Shown in pieces: positions 36,359 through 49,129 of a DNA stretch of 64,000 nt (position 1 is its first letter; every line of letters begins with the position of its first letter). This stretch comes from Parelaphostrongylus tenuis (taxonomy: Eukaryota; Nematoda; Chromadorea; Rhabditida; Metastrongylidae): positions 1 through 64,000 of the forward strand of contig JAHQIW010006916.1 of NCBI GenBank assembly GCA_019055375.1. Reading direction: 5' to 3'. Below the pieces are notes generated by a model, which was not told where the DNA came from, did not search any database, and was given only the letters and a program-made list of their open reading frames with translations. A program made the position numbers and the translations under genes.

Positions 36359-36620
36359 AGGGCGCCGTAGCCGAGTGGTTGCGATGCTCTTCGCGGCGCA
36401 CATATAGCCGAATTCCGTTCCCCAGCACTCTACGACAGTCAACAACGAAAGCCCTACGAAACGCCACAGTCAGGTTGCCTTTAAGATGGCAAGGAGACGC
36501 GTTCAATCATTATTTTACGACGTTCAAAGGAAGACGAAGAACTATTGAATGCTAGTTGTACTGGGGTCTGAGCAGTGAAAAAAAAACAATGTGAAGACGG
36601 GCAATAAAGTGGCGAAGTGA
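36359..36620 (+). repeat. tRNA-Ser-headed SINE-like repeat, copy 3
   Basis: Head with A box TAGCCGAGTGG and a degraded B box (AGCCGAATTCC). Body with ACGAAACGCCACAGTCAGG and GGCAAGGAGACGCGTTCAAT; tail GAAGACGGGCAATAAAGTGG. Colinear with copy 1. Confidence 0.8.
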
Positions 36621-39600
36621 ATATCTAATATACTTATACGAACATCAATGCATTTTTATTACAAATCCTTACAACATCCTCATGTAAAGGAGGTTAAAGA
36701 TCCTGTTTGAATAGTTGCTGTATCTCTCCATCTAGATCAGATCGGTCTACTTATTTTCAATAGGACTGCCTGCAAGCATCGAATCTTGGTCTGCTTCTAA
36801 GATTTATTTTAATTCATGCCCATAAGAATATATAATTCAGAAAAATAGCTGATACCAGTATTCTCAGCTCTTGACAACATTATGCTGCTGTCTCGAAACT
36901 GTGTTTGCACATTTTTGGTCAGTAATCCATAGTTTGAAAACACCTCACAATGAGAGTTCAATACTCTTATGATTTAGTTAATACACGATGTTGATATGAT
37001 GAATAAGATTTACTAGGCAAACGATTTGCCGTCTTATTTAAAGCCGATGATTCAGGCTGACTCTCAACAGACATTAGCTGGTTTATTCCTATTTATTAAC
37101 AAATGGATATTTTAAATTCAAACACAAAAAACCTTTGGATATGTTATAGGGTCTAATCGATCATGTATATAGCAGATAAATCGATCGATGTCTGATAAAG
37201 AAAAAAGTTTTGTACATTCGTCGAATACATTGGGCGAAATAATAGAGATTGCTTACTTCCTTCCACCTTAAAACTTCACTTAAAGAATTCATTATATAAT
37301 ATTCACTACTAGATATATTATATTTAGCCAGTGCAATACATCGAAATTCCAAAATATCCACCAAGTATATATTTGTATGAGTATACATTCAATCTTATAT
37401 TCCTATTTCAAATTACGGCCCAACATGTTCCGATGTTCGAAAAGCAACTAGTGTTTTTTCTCTCACATAACTTTGGCTCTAACATAATATGGCTTACGTA
37501 ATTTTAAGGCACTTTTTTGAGGTTTATTCTGCTATTATCAAATTCTGTAACCATTTGGCCTACACTCAATTCGCCTTCCATGTTGGTGATCTGCGTCAAG
37601 GATGATGGCAACTGCGAACACATTTTGAGGAAACAAATCACCTTGAATTCAAATAATGTAGAACCTTGGAATTTTCCAAGAGTGTGTGTAGCTCAGTTGT
37701 TGAGTTTGACCGAAACCACACATGCAGTCGTTGGTTTGGATCCGGCGTTCATGCTGCTGTTTCTCTGTTTCTGGAACAGGAAATCTGGCACCTATACGCT
37801 TAAGAAAATAGAAGTTTTCACTTGATACAAAGTAGATCTGCAAGTCTGTATAGAGCCCATATATGCATCCAATCTCCGTTTGATGTCGCTTGATGAAGAC
37901 GATTGCTCAGCGAACGTCCTAGAGATTGATCAACTCTGAGTGACTTATCATTTGTCCGCCATGCTTCGCTTCTACCTAAACCTAAGAAGACACAGCCTTT
38001 AGAAGGACTAATTGAGTAGTCTGTTCTGATAATGTGCGAACCACCTACATTCCAAAAAGTCCTGTCTCAAAACCATTTTCGGAAGGTGCGTTAAGTTCTC
38101 AACTTGGATGAAATGTTAGTCCTCGTCTCAGCTGTTCGATTGAAGAGCGCAATATTTTTGCACAATTTCTCTAAGAGATTCATCTTGTTTTTCTTCTTTT
38201 GCAACTATTTATCTTTTATGTTAACGGCTTTTGCTTCTTTGTTTTGCTTTTTCCCATTTATAGAGCACTCAAAATAGGCAAAGGTTGCGATTGTTCACCT
38301 ACAACACGGCAGTGAGCAGCCTCAGTGAGCTTCCCTCTATTTGTTGGACTCCTTTTTGGGTTGGTATAGCCCATAGAAAAAATAAATTTTGGTGATAAGT
38401 TCTGAACAGCAGCCTGTTAGATGGCAAATGTCGATGGTGTGCCACGAGCGCTGATAGAATGGCATAATGGTATTGAGGCAGTTAGAAGCAAATCTTCGGA
38501 GTGACTGTGGTATGCGATGAAGAGATAGAGAGATATGGTTCTTTCCCGTTATCTCCGATCTGTTTGAGTCCTTTAGTAAAACGCATTATTTGCTTCTGCG
38601 AAGCTTTCTGACAATCATTCGATAACTAAAATGAAATCAAAATGAATGGCGCATTCTATTTTTCAAATGACTTGTTATTCAAGCTGTAAAGTCGCAATAA
38701 TATTTTTCTGCTCATTCAAACACTTTGCGCCGGATAAAATTTCTTTTATGAGCAATTAACAATTATTACATAGGACAAATTTTATCAATTTGTACAGTGT
38801 TCAGTTTTTGGAAAGGACTCCTTAGAGCACTGTAACAGTGAAAGGAATATTAGGATTTGCGAATTTGGATCTCTTTCAAATTTAGCATCCCATTTTGACC
38901 TCTTGGAAAAACGGCTTTTCCTATTTTTCAAAGAGCTCCAGTAACTGTTTGATAGTTGAACTCACGGCAATTCTAGAGGTTTACTTCATTTCTAGAGTGG
39001 CTTTCTTAGTGATATCCAACATTGAAAGCAAAAATATCTTCCAGACTCAAGCATTTGAACAAAGCTCTTCCTCTAAACATTAAATAATTGTTCGATAGCC
39101 CAAATCTCGGCGATTTTCATATGATCGTTATTTTAGGAAAGGATTACTCATTGTACTGCTGCAGTCAAATGAAGATTAAGTTGATCGATATGTTGCAAAA
39201 GCACGGTTACTTGGGGCCAATGTCGCGAAATCCTACCAAATGGAGTGCGAAACCTGATCCTTCTTTTGACTATTAAGCGCTGTAAGGAGTCCTCTCCAAT
39301 AATCAGCTACGTTTTTGGAATCACTGGGATTTGCGGCTATCGAATTGCTTTTGATTGTTCGTAGGAAAAGCTTTGATCGGTGATGAATTCTCAAGTGAGA
39401 ATTACATTTTTTATCTCGACTGTTGCAGCGCAGAAAAGCGAGCCATTTGAGAAATAAAGAGCACTGTCTGAATTCACTTGATTTCGGCTATTGAATGCAT
39501 GCCAAAAATCTAGTGGAACAGGGCTTTTCCAGCAAATACAAAGTGCTCACGAGCGCAATTCTTGAGTGCGATTGTATGCGTCAGAAATTGCTTTCACTAG

Positions 39601-41034
39601 TTAGGATTTTAAAGACAGCTGGACGCTATTTTTATTAAAAATACGTTTACAAAAGTTATTTCTTAAATGATCAAATTTTTTCTAGCAAGAAAGTTACAAT
39701 AATTGAAAATGAACTATATAATAACAAAATATCCGCTGTAAATTAGGAAAAATGGACTGCGATTGCAAAACGTTACCATATATTCATTAGTAAGACGTAC
39801 TATGGACATTTTTCTAAACAGTAAGATTAGGCATTTTCCCATCTGAGCACCAATCCGGCCCCTTGTAAAAAGGTATTTTTTGGCAGTTCACAAAGCTTAA
39901 ATAAATGCTCGATATCACGGATTAGTGAAATTTGAATGACATATCTCACCTTCAACAAAGGCTTCTTATTGCGTTGGAAGAGCAGAAATAAAATTTTGTT
40001 CCTCATTGAAAGATTTCTCGCTGATCAAAACATTTCCTTTGGAGTTTTAGCAACCATTCAATAGGTCAAATTCTGGGTATTCCAAATATTTATTTGGTTT
40101 TTCATGATAAACCTGATATTACGCTGTAACAATCAAACGAATATTGGATTTCGCAAAAAATGGATCACTTCAACTATCCTCTCTTCAATAAATCCATCGG
40201 GGGAAACGTAAATCTTGGTCGTTTCGAATGTTTAGACATCCAACTGATAGCTCAAATCAAAAAAATTCTAACGTTTATTTCGTTATCAAAAAGGTTCTGG
40301 ACGAGGGCCTTCCTCATGAAGTTTGAAAAACCAAACGCTTGATGAAATATCAAGGATTTCAATAACGCTTTTGATTTTTTGAACAGACTTCTTAGTGCTT
40401 CATTGGAATCAAAAAAAAACATTGAGTTTCGCACTCCGTACCTTTTTTCACTTTTGCGAAGCACAATCTTCTTTTGGCTGTAACTGCGTGATACGAAGTC
40501 GACATTTGAAACCAAATAGATCATTGAAATTTCCAAGATCTAGTCTATCGATTAATTACTGAAACTGCAGAGGGAAAGCTTTGGTCGGCAAGAAATCCTT
40601 GAATGAGAAAAAAAATTTATTTTTGCTCTTCCAGCGCAATAGAGAGGCCTTTCTAAAGATCAAACAGGCCACTAGTTTTTTTTTATGACTCTAATTATCG
40701 AATGTTTACTTGAAAAATGAAAACGACCACAAAATGCGTTTTTCCAATGTATCGAAGTGCGTAGCAAAAAATAGAAGTAGTTCAGTTTAGCGAAACACAA
40801 TCTTCTTTTGGCTGTTACAGCTTATAACATGGTCCATTTTGAAAGACAAATAAATTGTTGTAATCCTTAACGTTTGACCTGCCGATCGATTACTGAAACT
40901 ACGAAGGAAAAGCTTTTGTCAGCGAGAAATCTTTGGATGAGAAACAAAATATTATTTTGCTCTTTCAGCGCAGTAACAAGGCCTTTTTGAAAACTGAATG
41001 CAGCACTCAAACTCTTTGATTTACCCAATATTGT

Positions 41035-41133
41035 AGAGTGCTGTGCACAGACATTTGCGTCAGCTGGGATTCGAACCCAGATCTCACTCTTTCCGGGAGC
41101 GTATGATAACCGTTGCACCTAGCACAGCACTCT
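41035..41133 (-). repeat. tRNA-like repeat family S2, copy 3 (best preserved)
   Basis: Minus strand: GGTGCAACGGTTATCATACG (A-box region) and a perfect B box in TGGGTTCGAATCCCAGC. The unit is bounded by a perfect 12-base inverted repeat, AGAGTGCTGTGC at 41035-41046 and GCACAGCACTCT at 41122-41133. It is close to tRNA size, but the bounding repeat is not a normal tRNA acceptor stem. Confidence 0.8.
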
Positions 41134-43174
41134 TATTTACACTATAACGCGTTATCTGCCAACAGTTGGATAGTTAGTTAATCGTCATAAACAAGCTCAG
41201 AATAAGTTTTTTGTGAAGGGTAGAAACGGCGCCCAGGTAATGGAAAAGTACACATGTTTACTATCGAAACTGAAATTTTCCAAGTTATCGATTGACTGCG
41301 AGAGCATCAAGGTGATAAGGGAGCGTTCAATTTCGGCTCGAAATATACTCCTTTTCGCGAGGATGTGGTTTTCACCTTTGAAGGAGACAAGATTATAGGA
41401 AGCATTAGCGCCATTCTTGCCAGAATTAGTTATGCAGGTGTCTCATCAGTAATATTTCACCGTTTTTTGATCATAATGTTCTTTTAAGAACTCAATTAAC
41501 TTTCTACTAGAGCACGCACAAATCTTCGTAACTGTCGAAACGCCGCACCTAGCTGGGGGTCATAATGATTCTCGTCGTCCTCAAAAGATTAACCAATAAC
41601 ACTACCGACGTCTGTTTTGGCAGCGAAGCTTTGCGCATCGCTCAAATCATTAAGTATTTCTAAAATAAAAACTAGTTGAATATAAAGCATTGTTGTTGAT
41701 CACATATGTTCAGTATTTGTAAGCATAACTTGTATCACTAACAACATGGCTTGCCAGGTCAAACAGTTGATCGATACCTTATCTCAATTAAACAGTGATA
41801 GCAGAACAAAACCCAGGTAGTGCTTAGGTTAAAAGTCGCGCCTTTGCAAAGGGTGAGATGCGGATTTGGTCTCCGGCTGATGTATAAGATTTTGTGTATC
41901 ACTCAACAATATTGAAGTTATAGTTGTTACAACACACCACTACTAAGAAGCGTTCAAATTTACAAATTTTGTGTGTAGACGGACGTAGAGGACAAATGCG
42001 AGTTAATGAATCATCTGCTCAAAGTGATAGATCCCGCGCAGTAAATTGTAAAAATGGGTTTCTGCCCTAATTAAAGTGCAGGGATATTTCATTCTGCTAT
42101 ATTTCCATGCATATGCTGATGGATGCGCAGAACATCTTACCTAAGCGTAATTTGTGTGAGAAAGATGAAAAGAGAGGTAGCGAGTTTTTATGTTATTGTC
42201 ATCTGATTCCTGTTGTCGCTTTATTTGCGGTACTTTTTGTTTCATTCAAGCTGTCTCACGCATTTTGTCATTTAGATCTTCAATATCTGCTCGAGGTCAC
42301 TTGAACATAGTTGTAAAGTGCGACGATGCGAGAAGTCGAACTAACGTTGATGATGTGCCAGGAAAGTCAGACACTACTGTGCTAGTTAGCATAAGTCTTC
42401 AACGGGGCGCGCACGTTGTGAAAATTGGATCCAAGTTTTTCGCTGAAGCAACCTAATTTCTAATTAAACATTGAGTAGGATCGCATGTAGCTCACACGAA
42501 ATTCAAGATTGCTTCTTTACTAAGCGAGAGGTTAGTTGTCACAGAGAAAAGAAAAACAATAATTAGATGTGTTATCGCCGCTCCTCCCTCTTCGGAATTT
42601 TTATCCTTACCACTTCAACGACGAGATAGAGATCAATTTTCATAAATTTTTAGACGAGACTATCACTATGCTCAATTGCTATTGTGAGAAAAGATTGGTC
42701 CAAACTTCATAGCACCTTCAAAATGAGGATGCAATCGGTTAGCGAGCTAGTGGGATCACAAACTATATTGCGACCAAAAGTGGTAAGGGTGCGGAATTTG
42801 AGGTAGTTCCATATCAATTAAATGTTGCAATAAAACAAAAATATCTCAGAGATACTTTTCTTCGCCTTTTGTTGTTTTAAAAGAGATTTGAGGGTCAGTA
42901 CCGAAAACTGAGCATCCTACCGCATGGAAGGAGTAACCTAATGGGTCTCCGCTCTGAGAACTTGTTGAGCATCATATCTTTCCTTTAGATTTTTCGTGAC
43001 TAAATCGTACTTTCTAGTCGCCAATCGTATGGTGCACTTGACAAACCAGGAAATTCTGTTGGCTCTTGTGCTTTGTTGTAGTCAGAATGTTTCACTTGTC
43101 CTGCTCAACTCATCTTCAATAGCCTGGCGCACAGAACAGCATTCGCGATCTTCGACTTGTCGTAACTTAAAACT

Positions 43175-44400
43175 TCAAAATCTATCTCTCTTTTGCAAAA
43201 TGCGACATACTTTCATCAATGAGTCCAGTAACGCCAAATGATCTCTCGTCCTGCCTGAGTAACGACCAAATACTGATACATGCGTTAAAGCAGAGATAAG
43301 TGTTAAGTGGAAATAATGGGCATGGAGTCGGATGTTTTTGGTCATCTTCACTGCATTCTTAATGCTGTTGAATGCTCTCCAAGGCTCTCGTTTCCTTTTG
43401 CTCAACTCCAAAGCTAGGTCATTCATCATGTTAATTTCGCAACCTGGATAAACGTAGCTGGAGCGTTTGGAGATTTTCGTTCCGTTGAGCGTGAACGGGG
43501 CATTCAAAATTTGAGCGTGAACGGGGCATTCAAAATCTATCCGTTCCTCATGAACATCGTTTTCGTTAGATTTAGTTGAAGACCAATCTATTTAAAGGCG
43601 TCGTCGAAATCAGCCAACATTCGTCGAGCTTGGCTGATGTTTGGTGTTATGAGGACGATATCATCTGCAAAGTAAAGATGGTTTAATTGTCGACCGTCAA
43701 TTTTCCCTCCCATATCTTCCCATTCTAATGCTGGCATGAGGTTTTGGACGGTAGCAGTGAATAATTTTGGTAAAATTGTATCACCTTGTCGAGCTCCTCT
43801 TCTTACTCCTATGATGATATCATTGTAGAATGGAAATGTTATGGTCGTGAAATCTTTGTACAGCTCACGAAGATCATTGTATACCGAGTAGGGACGCCCT
43901 GGTTACTCGGAACCCCTACAACCGCTTCCGTTTCCACTGAATCAAAGGCTATTTTCAAATCAATGAAAGTGTGAGAGAGTGGTTGTTTGCACCTTCGAGT
44001 AACTTCAATAAATCTTGTGATCGTGTGGATATGGTTATGGTACTAAATCCTTTTTGGAACCCTGTTTGTTCTCATGGCTGTCCTTCGTCCAGTGTTCTAT
44101 CAATTCTGTATAGGATGACTCGAGTGAAGAGTTTGTGGACAACGGACAGTAAACACATTGGGGGATAACTGCCTGTGTCGTAAAGGTCTCCCTTTTCGAA
44201 CTGCAACACGGTCTTGCTGGTTTTCCATTGAATGGGAACCTTGCATTTTGATAGGTAGCGAGTGAAGAGCCGAGCCAGGCTGTTGATGAAAACTGGCCGT
44301 AGATTATTCAGGTGCGGTGGGCTAATCCTGTCTGGACCGGGTGTCATTGTGTTCCTCACCGACGATATAGCATGTCGGATTTTGGGATAAAAGTGTACCG
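43175..44400 (-). pseudogene. RTE-type non-LTR retrotransposon reverse transcriptase, decayed
   Basis: Read on the minus strand from 44400: SVRNTMTPGPDRISPPHL, then FTRYLSKCKVPIQWKTSKTV, RIDRTLDEGQP, FIDLKIAFDSVE, then the catalytic box region FADDIVLITPNISQARRMLA, and finally FTLNGTKISKRSSYVYPGCE with INMMNDLALELSKRKR. These are RT domain blocks and the post-RT region of hookworm RTE elements in the correct order. At least one in-frame TAG follows DFDDAF, and other frameshifts are present. No endonuclease part is attached. Confidence 0.88.
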
Positions 44401-44476
44401 TCAGAGCTTTCGGATGTTTTACTTTTCATTCAAAGCGTACATTGTGTTTGTGGGTGTGACCGTGCCACTTTCATAG

Positions 44477-44749
44477 GTGAATCAAGCATTAGAGGCACTT
44501 TATTCTTTGGCAGCTATCACTAATAAATGTTTATCGATGTCAGACACTGTTCTTGCTAATGAGCCACTTTTGTTATACTTATCAATTTGTGTAAGTTCCA
44601 GTCAAAGCGTAATTAAACATTTCAACAGTGCTCATGTACATTTGAATTCAGCATTCCGGACGTTCAACCACCTAAATGTCACATATTCAGATCATGATGA
44701 TCTCAGTTACAAATGTTATCACACTGGCAAAAAGATATTTCTAAAGTGA
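44477..44749 (+). CDS. Unidentified exon-like ORF
   Basis: Begins after a good acceptor (TTTCATAG, 44469-44476) and closes at TGA 44747-44749. Ninety residues including NQALEALYSLAAITNKCLSM and AFRTFNHLNVTYSDHDDLSY. Protein-like composition, no family recognised. It lies immediately upstream (on the other strand) of the RTE remnant. Confidence 0.35.
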   Translation: MNQALEALYSLAAITNKCLSMSDTVLANEPLLLYLSICVSSSQSVIKHFNSAHVHLNSAFRTFNHLNVTYSDHDDLSYKCYHTGKKIFLK

Positions 44750-44849
44750 GTTCTACCCCGTGAATTCCACGCCGCAAACGTATTTGCAGTGTGGATCATG
44801 TAGAGGATATAGTCATAGAGGTAAGACTGAGTAGAGAATCCGACCATTA

Positions 44850-45041
44850 TCATGTAGCTAATGAGCTGAAATTGAAATATTTATTGGCTAAGTGAGCCAC
44901 GAGTGTCATTGGCCGATCACAGTACGCTCTGCTTTTCAGGCCGTAAGTGCTACAGACAATAGCAGATCGTACTGCTTCAGATTCTCGACAAATGAAAGCT
45001 TCTGACATTTGTGCTAATCTACAATTCAAAGCGCATGTCAT
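44850..45041 (-). CDS. Unidentified Cys-containing exon-like ORF
   Basis: Minus-strand frame with MTCALNCRLAQMSEAFICRE, SEAVRSAIVCSTYGLKSRAY and PMTLVAHLANKYF, ending at TGA. Five cysteines and a helix-like pattern would suit a small secreted or extracellular domain, but I recognise no family and find no flanking exons. Confidence 0.35.
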   Translation of the reverse strand: MTCALNCRLAQMSEAFICRESEAVRSAIVCSTYGLKSRAYCDRPMTLVAHLANKYFNFSSLAT

Positions 45042-45399
45042 GGTCGTAGCTTAGCTGTTATCTTCGTCACAATTCGCTAATCCATGGGAGGAATCGTGGT
45101 TTACTGACTATAGTGACAGTGTAAAGGACTATTTTTGTATGAATATTCTCCTTTGGAGTGACATGCCGTTCTTATGCTGAAACCAAGAGGCCTCTTTTCA
45201 ATTCGTTTACCTGGGCAAAAACTGTTGAGTCCGAAAAGTGCTCTCTCGAGAGCAGTCGTTATCATTTACCTTCCTGAACGAATAGCAATCAACATCACAA
45301 AGTATTTTCTAACCGTGATGCTCCTAATGAGCATCATCGTGGTACAAATATTATTTATGGCTTAAGGTTAGGTGTCATACTTACTGAACTTTAGATGCC

Positions 45400-46700
45400 T
45401 TCAGAATTTTTGTTCTACGCAACAAATGTCTTCAAGACAAGTCACGAAAATAAGGGCAGCAAACTTTGAGTAGATTTACTATGAGCCGGTTATTTCAAGT
45501 TTTCGAAAGACCACGCAGCCAGAACTAAAGGATAGAAGAAACAGGGGCAGATTGAGAACAGGAACTAGACTAGGCAAGTTGTTGGGTCTCGGCATAACCG
45601 GGCGACTGATTATTGACAAGTCGTCAATTCATCATTCTACCTTCATTGTAAGGATTCCTCGACTCGTGATCCAGCACTTAGCCCACTTTATTTTGTTCAA
45701 AGACTGATTGACAACGGACATGAGCACAGTGCCAACTAACAGGATAGTCAGGAACAAAACTCTCAGGCATTACACCGCTTCATTTCCAGTACTAGTCATG
45801 TCGCACCACCAGCAACATGACTGCCGACAAAGTCAAGAAAAAGATTTGCGTGACATTCTCAATACAACTACAGCACTAAAAGGGTAACTATCGTAGTTGG
45901 GTAGTTGCCCATTGTCAGGTGACAAATGCGAAACCGATCTCATTCAATGAACAGGAACTTTTTTAGGAGTGTTAGCAATCATCCAAAATCTAAGAATAAA
46001 ACACCTTTCGTTGAGAGCTAGTACTCTTTCGAAAGCGCACCTTTTAGGAAACTTGATAATGTATTTCCTTCTTGGAATAGCTCTTTTGATGGCGCTGTAA
46101 GAGGATGAAAAGATATGTGCATCATACCTCGTCGGACCAAGCTCCTCCCTTAAATTATTAGAAGTCATTCGATAGCGAGTGTATCATGACTCCAACGCCG
46201 TGCTTGTTTTCTGATATTGCCGTTTGGCAGAAAATAATATCAAGTTTCACATTTTCGGCTACCTTGTTTGCCGCTTAGTCCATGGGGTCTGAGAGAGGAG
46301 GGCGGGACCAACTGGCCGATGCTCTGGCCGGTGGTTATGTGGAATGCAATTTGCTATTCAATTGAAGTTTTCTTTTCCGCCTTTATATCCGATATAAATC
46401 GGTGATAAGATCGGAAATTACGAGGAATCACCTTCTTTTATCATTGATGCTTGATGATTACCAGACAAGTACTACTTCAATGTAACGGTCACCTAGGATG
46501 ATACTGGTTGGTTGTGTTAACGTTAACCTTATTGCTTAACAGTGGCCAAAAACATCATACGAGAAGAAATGAAGAAACGATCTGCCTCGCTAAAGGAGAA
46601 TCTTGATAAGAGGTGTAGTAACCATTCGGAAGCCTAAATCTCAGGCTATTGTGCAGTGTGTTATTTTTGAAAAGATTTCAAACGCTGTAGCATTTAAAAC
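45400..46700. other. Unassigned stretch with one family A left arm
   Basis: The 45908-46010 block (GGTGACAAATGCGAAACCGA, then AGGAGTGTTAGCAATCATCC) is a family A left arm without a clear partner. Nothing else recognised. Confidence 0.45.
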
Positions 46701-46712
46701 CAAAAGTGTGGA

Positions 46713-46805
46713 ATGGAGTGCTAAAACATCTGCATCGGCTGGGATTCGAGCCCATATCTCAACGTGCTGAATCGTTGCACTATCGGCGCGCGTTTTTCAC
46801 ACTAC
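46713..46805 (-). repeat. tRNA-like repeat family S2, copy 4 (shortened)
   Basis: Minus strand: GTGCAACGATTCAGCACG, then GGGCTCGAATCCCAGCCGAT (B box). Deleted between the two boxes compared with copy 3. Confidence 0.7.
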
Positions 46806-47361
46806 TCTTTCTATGGTGAAGCATTTAAACAACATTATGTTTCACAGTCGCTTTCTTCCTTAAGTGCTATCTCATTATATATCATCGGAAAAAGCTCTTT
46901 CTATAGATTGTGAGTACTCTTTCGATAACACGGATCTCGAATAATTCAACAATGTCTTTGACTTTTGAGAAGATTTTTTCAGCGCAGCAGCTAAGAGAAA
47001 GTTTTGTGCATCACATAAGAGTGTTTTTCGCAGGAAAACTCTTACCATGAGTATCTCCGGAAAAACCGGTTTACTGCAGTGTAATAATCAATTAGCACCA
47101 AAACTCACATATAGTGCGCATTTGCTTACCGCTTAGTGTGCGCGCTGGCCGTGAATCGACACGCGACCAATAGATCGCGCTGGCGCAAATCACATGTGGA
47201 GTACGATTTTTGCTAATGAATTCGGAATTTTCCTTCGTTTTGAAAGTAACTGCAGTTAAACTTTCATATGCTTTTTGTGCTTTGTGCGTTTTTGTGCGAT
47301 TACTTACGGTGAGTTTTTCGATCAATCCATGTCAACGCCGTATACCTCTCCTATGCTTTTT

Positions 47362-48263
47362 TCGGTTCTTTGTGGTTATAAGGGAACAAATGAAAAGCCG
47401 ATCTCATTCGCTGGAGAGTAACTGTTCATTGGAGTGCTAGTAAGCATTCGGAAGCTAAGACTTGACGCTACCGCCTCAAACTGCCGATTTTCTAAAACAC
47501 CTTTTTATAATGTTGTAGCATCCAGATCAAAAATTATGTTTCACATTCGTTCTTCACCATCATTTTGTCACGCGCATAATTCATGGGAAGCCGACAAGCA
47601 AATCATTGTGTAGAGAACTTTTCGTAGTAGCCTATCCAATCGATTTATCTAGAGTTTCTGTCGAAGCGGAAAAAAATTCTCAATCGATTAACTAAATATC
47701 AATCGATCAGTCTCGCCCTGCTCTGCTGCGCAGCCTGCTGCGGCCTTCGCCTTGTCGAATAGCCTGTAAAAAACATTACTAAAAATGTAAAATTCTAATT
47801 TATTTTTTTCTGCTAAAGCGTATCTTCAAAAAATAAGCACAATGCTAGGAGCAGAAAACATTGGCTTCAGAAGATTATTTGAAGTCTGATAATAGAGCTT
47901 TGTCCGGCAAGTTTTATAGCGCAAATTAAAGAACAGAGGAAATCAAAAGATCAAAAGAACTTTTTATGAGCAAACGCATTCTTGAGTTCTTTGAAGCTTC
48001 TGGTATAGTTTCAGTGCTAGCACTCTAAGAAAAGCGTTTTGTTTGGCGGTACATAAGTAAGGTAAGAAACAAAACACGTGATTTCATAAAACCTGATTTT
48101 ATTTTGAATGTTAGGATGCCCTAGAGGGGTGATTTGAAAAACCGGCAGAGTGTGGATGTAGTCCACAAGTCTTGGCTTTGGAATGGTTGATAACTCTCCT
48201 ATGAAAATTCTTCTCCATCGAATGAGATTGCTTTATTTGTCCCCTAAACTCAGAAAGAAAACT
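47362..48263. mobile_element. Long-TIR element family A, copy A2
   Basis: Left end GGTTCTTTGTGGTTATAAGG followed by GCCGATCTCATTCGCTGGAG; the right end, inverted, has GAGTTTAGGGGACAAAT followed by AATCTCATTCGATGGAGAAG. Colinear with A1 over nearly 0.9 kb, including GTTGTAGCATCCAGATCAAA and GGCCTTCGCCTTGTCGAATA. No transposase frame. Confidence 0.85.
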
Positions 48264-49129
48264 TCTTTGGTTTTTTTTTTCGAAATAATGCTTTACATTT
48301 TCCATTGAGTAGTGTCCAGTCACAAAGCTGCATTGTAATTAGTGTATAATAATCGGTAATCACTGATGATTCGGCCAGCTAATGCTTGGAAATCTTCGTT
48401 TTGATGCTAAGTTCAAACTCATCTCAATGAGTTCGAAGTCTTTCTGTGCGATTTATAGATATTGTGTCGATAATGTATGTGCGGCACTTATTGCTCACTT
48501 TTCTGCTTTGTAGTTCACTCCTGTGCATCACTTTTTGCACAAATTGAGCGCTACTGCTTCTTCTCTTTTTCGTAATATCGTACAATTATGAACCGTTTTG
48601 AGGCAACAAAATTTTGTGTTCAACTCGGTTTTCAGCTTATCTGAGTGAACACATTGGCTAATGGACGTGACACTCGTCTTAGACGACTATTCTTGAATCA
48701 TAGCCTATGGTCTGTCACACACTCTTATGCATGGTCCCAAATTTTTAGCAAAATTGATCCTTGTAGGACTTTCGCCTACAAAGAGCATCCTCAGTTGCAT
48801 CGATGCCGCACGAGAACACACGCAAAGGGAAACGAGTATTAACATGAACTGAGAAGATATCACAAGTGATGGCGTCGACTGCGAAACGCTTTCACACAGT
48901 GGCGGAATCTTTTTAATCCGTTGCTTACTCGAGCCTCGTATGTCTCAGTTTAACAGAAAATTTCATTTGAAATTTTTTCCCTTCAAAGGTTTCATCAATA
49001 TCATTGGTCAATGATGATGTATCATTTATTTGATATTTGTGGGAATGTATCCAATCTCTGAAGCAATGCGATTTGTTCCTCAGTTTTCAATCTTACTCAA
49101 CTTAAGTTCGATATTTTCATGCGTTTCAG

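Larger units (their letters stand above)
33545..43170. other. Long gene-free stretch rich in decayed repeats
   Basis: Scattered family A and B arms, for example family A right arm at about 36140-36290 and family B blocks at 39080-39110, 39470-39500 and 40835-40880, plus the features listed separately. Plus frames at 34366-34587 and 42107-42456 have no motif I recognise. No exon chain was found. Confidence 0.5.

Noticed and set aside
36359..36450. Functional tRNA-Ser gene
   Set aside because: The A box is good, but the B box is degraded, stems do not pair, and the body matches other dispersed copies.
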